Assembly: GCA_944363005.1 (NCBI GenBank)
Contig: CALVTV010000032.1
Span: 1-5,038 of the forward strand
DNA length: 5,038 bases
Reading direction: 5' to 3'
Origin: an uncultured Clostridia bacterium
GTDB lineage: Bacteria; Bacillota; Clostridia; Christensenellales; Aristaeellaceae
Shown one piece after another: positions 1 to 5,038 of the stretch; the stretch's first letter is position 1, and each line of letters opens with the position of its first letter. The notes under the pieces were generated by a model. That model ran no database searches. It saw only the letters and a list, made by a program, of their open reading frames with translations, and was not told where the DNA came from. A program made the position numbers and the translations under genes.

Positions 1-1340
1 GCGGCGCTGACGGCGTCGGGCGACGGTCCACCCACGGTCGAGCGCAGGTCGACGCACGCGTGCAGCGATATCGCCTCGTACACGTCCTCGCCAAACAGCT
101 CGGAGTACTGCTTAAGTTCGCTTAGCTCCAGGTCGAGCAGCGCCTTGTCGTGCTTTATGCAGTCCAGCACCAGCCGGCCCACGACCTCGTGCGCCTGCCT
201 GAACGGCATACCCTTTTTGACCAGGTAGTCGGCCGCGTCGGTGGCGTTGGTGAAGCCGCCCGCCGCGCCCCGCTCCATGCGCGCGGCGTTGAACTTTACG
301 CTCCTGAGCATCGCGGTGAACACCATCAGGCACTTCATCAGCGTGTCGTGCGCGTCGAACAGCGCCTCCTTGTCCTCCTGCATGTCCTTGTTGTAGGCCA
401 GCGGCAGGCTCTTCATCATCGCCAGCAGCCCCATCAGGTCGCCGTACACGCGCCCGGTTTTCCCGCGGATGAGCTCCGCGACGTCCGGGTTCTTCTTCTG
501 GGGCATGATGGAGGAGCCGGTCGCATAGGCGTCGTCCATCTCCACAAAGCGGAACTCGTGGCTGTTCCAGAGAATCAGTTCCTCACAAAAGCGCGAGAGA
601 TGCATCATGCATACCGACGCGGCGTACAGGAAATCGCAGACGAAATCGCGGTCGGACACGCCATCCAGGCTGTTGGCGGTGATGGCGGAGAAGCCCAGCA
701 ACTCGCGCACGCGTTCGCGGTTGAGCGGGTAGGTCGTTCCAGCCAGCGCGCCGGAACCCAGCGGCATGACATCGGCGTGTGTGTACGTCTCCTTCATGCG
801 CTGCATGTCGCGGGAGAACATCTGGAAGTATGCCATCATGTGATGGGCCAGGGTGATGGGCTGCGCACGCTGCAAGTGCGTATAACCGGGCATGATGGTG
901 TGCAGGTGTTCGCTAGCGATGTGCAAAAGCGTCTCACACAACTCGCGCATCAGCCCGCAAGCCTCGCGCGCCGCATCCTTGACGTACATGCGGCAGTCCA
1001 GGGCAACCTGATCGTTGCGGCTGCGCCCCGTATGCAGGCGCTTGCCGGCGTCTCCGATGCGCTCAATGAGCAGCTTTTCCACGTTCATGTGGATGTCTTC
1101 AGCGTCCAGCTCGAATTGCACGCGGCCGGCCGCGATGTCCTCTTCGATGGCACGCAGGCCGGAAACGATGGCCTCGGCATCCTCGCGGGGAATGATGCCC
1201 TGTTCGCCGAGCATCGTCGCGTGTGCGATGGAACCGGCAATGTCCTGATGATAGAGCCGTTTGTCGAAGGTGATGGAGGAGTGGAAATCATCGACCAGTC
1301 CGTCGGTCTTTTTTTCAAAGCGTCCGCCCCAGAGTTTCAT
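1..1340 (-). CDS. argH: Argininosuccinate lyase (3' end cut by window edge)
   Basis: Cytosolic homotetrameric enzyme of the fumarase/aspartase superfamily. It splits argininosuccinate into arginine and fumarate, the last step of arginine synthesis. The reading frame stays open for 446 codons to the left edge. The protein starts MKLWGGRF, the standard family N-terminus. Visible landmarks are HTGRSRNDQVALD (His about 103), PGYTHLQRAQP with the His at about 155 that corresponds to the conserved catalytic-region histidine, and the signature GSSIMPQKKNPD (about 275-286) whose serine loop carries the catalytic serine. The last residues, around VGGPSP, match the usual C-terminal TxGGxxP region, so probably only 10-20 residues are missing (family about 460 aa). 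The ATG is preceded by AGGAGGA (1349-1355) at good spacing. It lies 78 bases downstream of the argG stop on the same strand, with a terminator-like hairpin between. No frameshift or missing active-site motif is seen. Confidence 0.97.
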   Translation of the reverse strand, partial: MKLWGGRFEKKTDGLVDDFHSSITFDKRLYHQDIAGSIAHATMLGEQGIIPREDAEAIVSGLRAIEEDIAAGRVQFELDAEDIHMNVEKLLIERIGDAGKRLHTGRSRNDQVALDCRMYVKDAAREACGLMRELCETLLHIASEHLHTIMPGYTHLQRAQPITLAHHMMAYFQMFSRDMQRMKETYTHADVMPLGSGALAGTTYPLNRERVRELLGFSAITANSLDGVSDRDFVCDFLYAASVCMMHLSRFCEELILWNSHEFRFVEMDDAYATGSSIMPQKKNPDVAELIRGKTGRVYGDLMGLLAMMKSLPLAYNKDMQEDKEALFDAHDTLMKCLMVFTAMLRSVKFNAARMERGAAGGFTNATDAADYLVKKGMPFRQAHEVVGRLVLDCIKHDKALLDLELSELKQYSELFGEDVYEAISLHACVDLRSTVGGPSPDAVSA

Positions 1341-1359
1341 AAAAGCAGTCCTCCTGATG

Positions 1360-1393
1360 AAAAAGGGCTGTAAGGCGCTTGGCCTTGCAGCCC
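1360..1393 (-). terminator. Intrinsic-terminator-like hairpin between argG and argH
   Basis: Read on the minus strand, GGGCTG-c-AAGGC, a 5-nt loop, then GCCTT-a-CAGCCC form an 11-bp stem with one internal C/A mismatch. The stem is followed directly by five T residues. This is a GC-rich stem plus U-tract, the form of a Rho-independent terminator. It begins about 25 nt after the argG stop and ends only 4-5 nt before the argH Shine-Dalgarno site. Because argH has no separate promoter that I can see, the hairpin more likely causes partial termination or 3'-end protection of argG mRNA than a complete stop. The short U-tract (5) fits leaky termination. The stem is seen directly; its effect is inferred. 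Confidence 0.65.
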
Positions 1394-1418
1394 GGGTGAT
1401 CGGTGTGCTTTCCAAGAA

Positions 1419-2645
1419 TTACTTGTCCAAGCCGGCTTTCTGCTTCATCCTCGCCTGAACCTTGAGCGGCAGGCCGTAGAGGTTGATGAAGCCCGCAGAG
1501 TCCTTGTGGCTGTAGAGCTCGCCGGAGTCGCCGAATGTGGCGATGTCCTCCATGTAGAGGCTGTAGGGAGAAGTGACGCCCGCGCCGATGCAGTTGCCCT
1601 TGTAGAGCTTGAGCTTGACGCTGCCGGTCACATACTGCTGGGTCACGTCAACGAAAGCGCTCATCGCCTCGCGCAGCGGGGTGTACCACAGGCCATTGTA
1701 CACGAGCTCCGCAAACTTGACGGCCAACTGATCCTTGTAGTGATAGGTGTCGCGATCAACGGTGATCTCTTCGAGGTTGCGGTGCGCGGCGTAGAGCAGG
1801 GTTCCGCCCGGCGTCTCGTACACGCCGCGGGACTTCATGCCTACCAAACGGTTTTCGACCATGTCCGCGATGCCTACGCCGTTGCGTGCGGCAATCTCAT
1901 TGCAGCGGGTCAGCAGGGAAACCGCATCGAGTTTCTCGCCGTTGACGGCCACGGGGATGCCCTTTTCAAAGTCGATCGTCACGTATTCCGGCGTATCCGG
2001 CGCGTCCTCGGGATGCACGCAGATCAGCGGCAGGTCGCGCGGCGGCTCGTTGGCCGGGTCTTCCAGGTCGCAGCCCTCATGGGAGAGGTGCCAGATGTTG
2101 CGGTCCATGGAATACGGACGGTCCTTCTTGACGGGGACCGGAATGCCGCGTGCCTCGGCGTAGTCGATTTCCTCTTCACGGGTCTTGATGTCCCATTCAC
2201 GCCAGGGGGCGATGATGGGCATATCAGGGGCAAACGCCTTGATGGTCAGCTCAAAGCGCACCTGATCGTTGCCCTTGCCCGTGCAGCCATGGCAGATGGC
2301 GTCGCAATGCTCGGCCTTGGCGATTTCAACGAGGCGCTTGCCGATCAGCGGACGGGCAAAGGAGGTGCCCAACAGGTACTTGCCCTCGTACACGGCATCC
2401 GCCTTGAGCGTGGGCCAGATGAAGTCCTCGACGAACTCCTTGCGCAGATCCTCGATATAGAGCTTTTCGGCGCCGGTCTTTTTCGCCTTCTCGTGCAGCG
2501 GTGCGAGTTCTTCGCCCTGACCGACGTCCGCCGCGCAGCAGACGACGGCGCAGCCGTAGTTTTCCTTGAGCCACGGAATGATGATGGACGTGTCCAGTCC
2601 GCCGGAATACGCCAGCAGCACACGATTGTACTTCTTGTTGGCCAT
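1419..2645 (-). CDS. argG: Argininosuccinate synthase
   Basis: ATP-dependent cytosolic ligase that joins citrulline and aspartate to give argininosuccinate, AMP and PPi. It is complete at 408 residues, normal for the family (about 400). The N-terminal ATP pyrophosphatase P-loop SGGLDTS is at residues 14-20. GCTGKGNDQVRFE is near 120-132, and the family sequence YSMDRNIWHLSHEG spans 178-191 within the citrulline/aspartate-binding part. I chose the ATG at 2645 because GGAGGG (2654-2659) sits 8 nt before it and MANKKYNRVLLAYSGG is the usual N-terminus. An in-frame ATG at 2690 would add 15 residues that would contain this ribosome-binding site, so it is unlikely. It is the first gene of an argG-argH unit with its own promoter and tandem ARG-box-like operators upstream. 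The stop is TAA. Confidence 0.98.
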   Translation of the reverse strand: MANKKYNRVLLAYSGGLDTSIIIPWLKENYGCAVVCCAADVGQGEELAPLHEKAKKTGAEKLYIEDLRKEFVEDFIWPTLKADAVYEGKYLLGTSFARPLIGKRLVEIAKAEHCDAICHGCTGKGNDQVRFELTIKAFAPDMPIIAPWREWDIKTREEEIDYAEARGIPVPVKKDRPYSMDRNIWHLSHEGCDLEDPANEPPRDLPLICVHPEDAPDTPEYVTIDFEKGIPVAVNGEKLDAVSLLTRCNEIAARNGVGIADMVENRLVGMKSRGVYETPGGTLLYAAHRNLEEITVDRDTYHYKDQLAVKFAELVYNGLWYTPLREAMSAFVDVTQQYVTGSVKLKLYKGNCIGAGVTSPYSLYMEDIATFGDSGELYSHKDSAGFINLYGLPLKVQARMKQKAGLDK

Positions 2646-2711
2646 GATGATGTCCCTCCAGAGTATTGACAGATGCACGGGCATCCGCAAGAATTGCTGT
2701 TACGATTTGGT

Positions 2712-2740
2712 ATTATAGCGCGTTGCTCATAAAAATGCAA
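2712..2740 (-). promoter_or_regulatory. Sigma-A-type promoter of argG(H)
   Basis: On the minus strand, TTGCAT (-35, 2735-2740) and a perfect TATAAT (-10, 2712-2717) are separated by exactly 17 bp. The start point is predicted near 2705, giving a leader of about 60 nt before the argG ATG. The -35 matches consensus only in TTG, which suits a promoter with a strong -10 that is controlled by a repressor. An ARG-box-like site overlaps the -35 and most of the spacer. Confidence 0.75.
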
Positions 2741-2741
2741 G
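2724..2741. promoter_or_regulatory. ARG-box-like operator 1 (promoter-overlapping)
   Basis: On the plus strand, the right-hand 13 bp (2729-2741, ATAAAAATGCAAG) match every position of the right part of the Bacillus-type ARG box as I recall it (CATGAATAAAAATKCAAK). The left five positions do not match, so it is a strong half plus a weak half. It covers the argG -35 and most of the spacer, where a bound arginine repressor (ArgR/AhrC) would block RNA polymerase. It is paired with a second box exactly 3 bp away. The match is seen; binding is inferred. Confidence 0.6.
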
Positions 2742-2744
2742 GGG

Positions 2745-2762
2745 ATTGAATGGATATTCGGC
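2745..2762. promoter_or_regulatory. ARG-box-like operator 2
   Basis: Contains the perfect palindrome GAAT-N4-ATTC within TTGAATGGATATTC. It fits the enterobacterial ARG box pattern (WNTGAATWWWWATTCANW, from memory) at 12 of 16 defined positions. It lies 3 bp from operator 1, so the centres are 21 bp (two helical turns) apart. That is the spacing typical of ArgR hexamer binding to paired boxes. It sits just upstream of the argG -35. Confidence 0.6.
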
Positions 2763-2830
2763 GCAAAAGATGGAATTTGGAATATAAGGCTGTTTTATTG
2801 ACTTAAAATATATAAAAATCGAACAATGTA

Positions 2831-2848
2831 TATGCATAAAAATGCCGA
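2831..2848. promoter_or_regulatory. Possible third ARG-box-like palindrome
   Basis: GCAT-AAAA-ATGC (2834-2845) is a perfect inverted repeat with 4-bp spacing. The surrounding 18 bp agree with the recalled Bacillus-type ARG box at 13 positions. It lies about 86 bp from the centre of operator 2, towards the ruv promoter. In AT-rich DNA such a match can occur by chance, so this is tentative. Confidence 0.3.
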
Positions 2849-2861
2849 ATAAATATGGGCG

Positions 2862-2878
2862 TATGCATCCGGGGCATA
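2862..2878. repeat. Inverted repeat TATGC-N7-GCATA
   Basis: Short 5-bp inverted repeat with a 7-bp spacer, touching the longer inverted repeat immediately downstream. TCCGGGG occurs in its spacer region (2868-2874) and again at 2881-2887, 13 bp apart, so the two palindromes look like related adjacent units. It lies upstream of the ruv -35. Role unknown. Confidence 0.4.
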
Positions 2879-2892
2879 TGTCCGGGGGACAT
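2878..2892. repeat. Perfect inverted repeat abutting the ruv -35
   Basis: ATGTCC-GGG-GGACAT is a perfect 6-bp inverted repeat with a 3-bp centre. Its last base is the first T of the TTGACA -35 hexamer. The position is right for a repressor or activator site. It does not match the LexA/DinR box (GAAC-N4-GTTC type) or the E. coli SOS box. No U-tract follows, so it is not an intrinsic terminator. The repeat is certain; an operator role is inferred. Confidence 0.5.
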
Positions 2893-2920
2893 TGACACAG
2901 GGGAAAAAATAGGATAAACT
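2892..2920 (+). promoter_or_regulatory. Sigma-A-type promoter of the ruv operon
   Basis: A perfect -35 TTGACA (2892-2897) is followed after exactly 17 bp by TAAACT (2915-2920), which keeps four of six consensus bases including the conserved first two and last. The predicted start point is near 2927, about 42 nt before the preferred ruvC start. It is the only good plus-strand promoter in the intergenic region and can serve all downstream genes, which are closely packed. Confidence 0.75.
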
Positions 2921-2968
2921 GAACAGGTTACCAAATAGGCGATGGCCTGAATGGATGAGGAAAGCAAA

Positions 2969-3463
2969 TTGAGAATATTGGGTATCGATCCGGGTCTGGC
3001 AACGATGGGCTGGGGCGTGATCGAAACGGACGGATACCGGGAAAAGCTTGTGCAGTATGGGGCGATCATTACCTATCCGCGCGACACGTTCCCTACGCGC
3101 CTGGCCAGCATATACGCAGGCGTGCGCGGATTGCTGGAGACGTTTCACCCGGATGAAATTGCCTTTGAGGAGCTGTTTTTTTCCAAAAACATCACGACGG
3201 GCATTCAGGTGGCGGGCGCGCGCGGCGTGGCGCTTGCTTCCTGCCAGGCGTATACGGACAAACTCTATGAATACACGCCCATGCAGATCAAACAGGCGGT
3301 CGTAGGCTATGGCGGTGCGGACAAGCATCAGGTGCAGATGATGGTGCGCATGATGCTGGGCATCCGCGAGGTGCCGCGGCCTGACGACGCGGCGGACGCC
3401 GTGGCCTGCGCCATCACCCATGCGCATGCGGGCGTGGGCCGGGAGCAGTTCCGAATCAAGTGA
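2969..3463 (+). CDS. ruvC: Holliday junction resolvase RuvC
   Basis: Dimeric, Mg-dependent endonuclease that nicks two opposing strands of Holliday junctions after RuvAB branch migration. It has an RNase H-like fold. From the TTG start the protein is 164 residues (E. coli about 173). The four acidic active-site residues are visible: Asp7 in RILGIDPGL, Glu67 in AFEELF, and Asp140 and Asp143 in PDDAADAVA, followed by the conserved ITH. Start choice: an ATG at 2951 would add six residues (MDEESK) and lacks a ribosome-binding site. GAGGAA (2957-2962), inside that extension, sits 6 nt before the TTG at 2969, and the family usually begins MRILGIDPG. The TTG is therefore preferred, but 2951 remains possible. 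It is the first gene of the operon, and the ruvA ATG follows after 9 bases. Confidence 0.93.
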   Translation: MRILGIDPGLATMGWGVIETDGYREKLVQYGAIITYPRDTFPTRLASIYAGVRGLLETFHPDEIAFEELFFSKNITTGIQVAGARGVALASCQAYTDKLYEYTPMQIKQAVVGYGGADKHQVQMMVRMMLGIREVPRPDDAADAVACAITHAHAGVGREQFRIK

Positions 3464-3472
3464 GGGGAATCC

Positions 3473-4069
3473 ATGATCACATTTATTGAAGGAAAAGTCG
3501 CTGAGAAAAATCCCGGCGAGTTGGTGATGAGCGCAGGCGGCGTAGGTTTTTCGCTGCAGTGTTCCAATGCGACGCTGGCCGCCGCACCGGGCAAGGACGA
3601 AACCTGGCGCTGCTACACGGTGATGAACGTGCGCGAGGACGCCATCGAGCTCTTCGGATTTGCCACCCGGCAGGAGCGGACGATGTTCACGCGGCTTTGC
3701 ACGGTGACGGGTGTTGGCGCCAAGACGGCGCTGGGCGTGCTCTCGGCGCTTTCCATGCGAGATCTTTCCGTGGCGATTGTCACGGGCGATGTGGCGGCGC
3801 TCTCCCGTGCGCCGGGCATTGGCAAGAAGACGGCACAGCGCATTGTGCTCGAGCTCAAGGACAAGGTGGAGCAGCAGGACGTCAGCGCGGTGGGCGCGGC
3901 GCCAGTCAGCGCACCGGTGAGCAGCGCGCAGCAAGAGGCGCAGGCGGCCTTGCAGGCGCTGGGCTACACGGCGGCCGAAGCGGCGCGCGCGGTCAACCTC
4001 GTGCGCGATCAGGCGGATTCGGTCGATCAGATCATCATGCTGGCGCTTCGTCAGATGGGTTCGCTGTGA
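3473..4069 (+). CDS. ruvA: Holliday junction branch migration protein RuvA
   Basis: Tetrameric DNA-binding subunit that holds the Holliday junction in an open square and loads the RuvB motor rings. It is complete at 198 residues, the family length. The N-terminal OB-fold domain covers about 1-63 (MITFIEGKV... ELFGF). The middle domain carries two helix-hairpin-helix motifs, TGVGAKTA (79-86) and PGIGKKTA (114-121). A flexible Ala/Ser/Val/Pro-rich linker spans about 135-152. The C-terminal three-helix domain that contacts RuvB is about 153-198 (EAQAALQALGYTAAEA). The ATG is preceded by AGGGGAA, which overlaps the end of ruvC, suggesting translational coupling. Its own stop, TGA, overlaps the Shine-Dalgarno site of the next small gene. 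Confidence 0.97.
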   Translation: MITFIEGKVAEKNPGELVMSAGGVGFSLQCSNATLAAAPGKDETWRCYTVMNVREDAIELFGFATRQERTMFTRLCTVTGVGAKTALGVLSALSMRDLSVAIVTGDVAALSRAPGIGKKTAQRIVLELKDKVEQQDVSAVGAAPVSAPVSSAQQEAQAALQALGYTAAEAARAVNLVRDQADSVDQIIMLALRQMGSL

Positions 4070-4081
4070 GGAGGAATAGCG

Positions 4082-4255
4082 ATGCTACCGAAAGACCCGA
4101 TAATGCTGCTGAGCGTGGTGAACACAAGACTGCGCAATCAGTACGCCTCTTTGGATGCGCTGTGCCATGATTTGGCGGTATCCAGGGCGGATTTGGAAGC
4201 GACGCTGGCCGAAGTGGGCTATGCGTATGATGAAAAACGGAACCAGTTTGTCTGA
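4082..4255 (+). CDS. Small DUF4250-like protein of unknown function
   Basis: A 57-codon gene with ATG start and TGA stop, preceded by a strong AGGAGGA (4069-4075) at 7-nt spacing that overlaps the ruvA stop. The protein begins MLPKDPIMLLSVVNTRLRNQ and ends YAYDEKRNQFV. I recognise this pattern (M-x-P-x-DP near the start, LLSVVN, SLDALC, GYxYDxxxNxF at the end) as the DUF4250 family of small clostridial proteins. I rely on memory, not a search. Residues about 23-45 (SLDALCHDLAVSRADLEATL) resemble a helix-turn-helix followed by a short strand (YAYDEKRNQF), so a small nucleic-acid-binding or adaptor role is possible but unproven. No signal peptide, membrane segment or metal motif is seen. It sits between ruvA and ruvB with gaps of 12 and 14 bases, so it is co-transcribed with them. 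Confidence 0.88.
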   Translation: MLPKDPIMLLSVVNTRLRNQYASLDALCHDLAVSRADLEATLAEVGYAYDEKRNQFV

Positions 4256-4269
4256 AAAGCGGTGAGAAT

Positions 4270-5038
4270 ATGGAAGAAGAACGTCTGGTGATGAGCGGAT
4301 TCCGCGAGGAAGAGGATGACCAGGAGAGCAGTCTGCGCCCCAAAACGCTCCGGGATTATGTGGGTCAGCAGGCCGTCAAGGACAGCCTCAACATCTACAT
4401 TCAGGCCGCGCGCCAGCGGCGGGACTCGCTGGATCACATTTTGCTCTATGGCCCGCCCGGTCTTGGAAAGACGACGCTGGCGGGCATCGTTGCGGCGGAG
4501 ATGGGCCAGAATATCCGCGTGACGAGCGGCCCGGCCATCGAGCGAGCGGGCGATTTGGCCAGCCTGTTGACTAATCTTTCCAGCGGTGACGTGCTGTTCA
4601 TCGACGAGATCCACAGGCTTTCGCACGCCGTGGAGGAAGTGCTCTATCCGGCGATGGAGGACTACGCGCTGGATATCATGATCGGCAAAGGGCCGTCGGC
4701 GCGCAGCATTCGCCTGGATTTGCCCAAATTTACGCTGATTGGCGCAACGACGCGCGCAGGCTCGCTTTCTGCGCCGCTGCGCGACCGCTTTGGCATCATC
4801 TTCCGGCTTCAGATGTATTCCACGGAGGAGCTCATGCAGATCGTCCATCACTCTGCTGGCGTGCTGGGCATTCGCGCGGAAGAGGACGGCGTGCGCGAGA
4901 TTGCGCGCCGCAGCCGCGGAACGCCGCGTATCGTCAACCGGCTGCTCAAGCGCGTGCGCGACTATGCGCAGGTGCGCGGGGATGGCGTCATCACGCTGGC
5001 GATGGCGCGAGAGGCGCTCGCCTTGCTGGAGGTGGACG
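4270..5038 (+). CDS. ruvB: Holliday junction branch migration helicase RuvB (3' end cut by window edge)
   Basis: AAA+ ATPase that forms hexameric rings on two arms of the RuvA-bound junction and pumps DNA to drive branch migration. The first 256 residues are present (family about 335-350), and the frame is open to the right edge. Walker A GPPGLGKTT is at 61-69, Walker B LFIDE at 109-113, sensor 1 GATTRAG at 158-164, the arginine-finger region APLRDRFG at about 168-175, and sensor 2 RGTPR at 216-220, followed by NRLLKRVRDYA. The sequence then enters the C-terminal winged-helix DNA-binding domain, most of which lies outside the window. The first ATG gives MEEERLV, like other RuvB N-termini. The ribosome-binding site is weak and close (GGTGAG, 4261-4266, 3 nt before ATG), which suggests coupling to translation of the small gene 14 bases upstream. 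Confidence 0.97.
   Translation, partial: MEEERLVMSGFREEEDDQESSLRPKTLRDYVGQQAVKDSLNIYIQAARQRRDSLDHILLYGPPGLGKTTLAGIVAAEMGQNIRVTSGPAIERAGDLASLLTNLSSGDVLFIDEIHRLSHAVEEVLYPAMEDYALDIMIGKGPSARSIRLDLPKFTLIGATTRAGSLSAPLRDRFGIIFRLQMYSTEELMQIVHHSAGVLGIRAEEDGVREIARRSRGTPRIVNRLLKRVRDYAQVRGDGVITLAMAREALALLEVD

Larger units (their letters stand above)
2646..2968. other. Divergent argG / ruvC regulatory intergenic region
   Basis: About 320 bases without a supported gene, clearly more AT-rich than the flanking coding DNA. It contains the argG leader and promoter on the minus strand, two ARG-box-like operators, a third similar palindrome, two inverted repeats and the ruv promoter on the plus strand. The argG leader (about 60 nt from the predicted start point) holds only a small 5-bp hairpin, GATGC/GCATC, at 2672-2685. 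It is too short for a T-box or other riboswitch. GGAAT occurs twice, 7 bp apart, at 2772-2783, with no clear meaning. A three-codon ATG-GCC-TGA reading frame lies at 2942-2950 in the ruv leader. Confidence 0.8.

Noticed and set aside
150..1373. Long plus-strand open frame (407 codons) opposite argH
   Set aside because: Antisense shadow of argH, which has all family motifs. GC-rich codon bias keeps the opposite frame open. Its His/Arg/Val/Gln-rich product has no recognisable domain and no good ribosome-binding site.
1506..2669. Long plus-strand open frame (387 codons) opposite argG
   Set aside because: Same effect: it mirrors argG and its product has no recognisable domain.
2646..2690. Upstream ATG giving a 423-residue ArgG
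   Set aside because: The extra 15 residues do not resemble ArgG N-termini, and the Shine-Dalgarno site for the ATG at 2645 lies within them.
2646..2705. T-box or arginine riboswitch in the argG leader
   Set aside because: The predicted leader is only about 60 nt, with one 5-bp hairpin, no T-box sequence and no terminator/antiterminator pair.
2798..2834. Second plus-strand promoter starting with TTGACT at 2798
   Set aside because: No -10 hexamer at 16-18 bp; the nearby TATA-like strings are at the wrong distance (about 6 or 25 bp).
2820..2933. LexA/DinR (SOS) box for the ruv operon
   Set aside because: CGAAC at 2820 and GAAC...GTTA at 2921-2930 are only half-sites with the wrong spacing. 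No GAAC-N4-GTTC or CTGT-N8-ACAG element is present.
2795..3934. Minus-strand open frame (379 codons) opposite ruvC, ruvA and the ruv promoter
   Set aside because: It overlaps two well-supported genes in antisense and also runs through the AT-rich intergenic DNA, where it gives a low-complexity, unconvincing C-terminus.
4219..4851. Minus-strand open frame (210 codons) opposite ruvB
   Set aside because: Shadow of ruvB; no family motif in the translation.

Overview
The window looks like a moderately GC-rich chromosome segment from a Firmicutes-type bacterium, most likely a clostridial lineage. The evidence is the arg/ruv gene content, strong AGGAGG-type Shine-Dalgarno sites before most genes, sigma-A-type promoters, an intrinsic-terminator-like hairpin, and a DUF4250-like small protein of a kind I associate with Clostridia. 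Genus-level assignment is not possible from the sequence alone. I see no mobile element, CRISPR array, tRNA or rRNA.

Left half, minus strand (1-2645): argG (argininosuccinate synthase, complete) is followed by argH (argininosuccinate lyase, running off the left edge close to its C-terminus). These are the last two steps of arginine biosynthesis, citrulline + aspartate to argininosuccinate to arginine + fumarate. The 77-bp gap between them holds a terminator-like hairpin with a U5 tract just before the argH ribosome-binding site, so argH probably depends on read-through.

Centre (2646-2968): an AT-rich divergent regulatory region. On the argG side there is a promoter (TTGCAT, 17-bp spacer, perfect TATAAT). 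Two 18-bp ARG-box-like operators, 3 bp apart and 21 bp centre to centre, cover its -35 and the DNA upstream. That is the classic layout for ArgR/AhrC repression. On the ruv side there is a TTGACA-17-TAAACT promoter, with a perfect 15-bp inverted repeat abutting its -35 and another palindrome just upstream.

Right half, plus strand (2969-5038): a tightly packed operon ruvC - ruvA - small DUF4250-like gene - ruvB (cut by the right edge). RuvA binds and flattens Holliday junctions, RuvB is the hexameric AAA+ motor for branch migration, and RuvC is the resolving endonuclease. Intergenic gaps are only 9, 12 and 14 bp. The small 57-codon gene between ruvA and ruvB is the least explained element. All genes appear intact apart from the two cut by the window edges. 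I found no clearly novel system. The most informative points are the arginine operator architecture, the argG/argH attenuator-like hairpin and the uncharacterised small gene inside the ruv operon.
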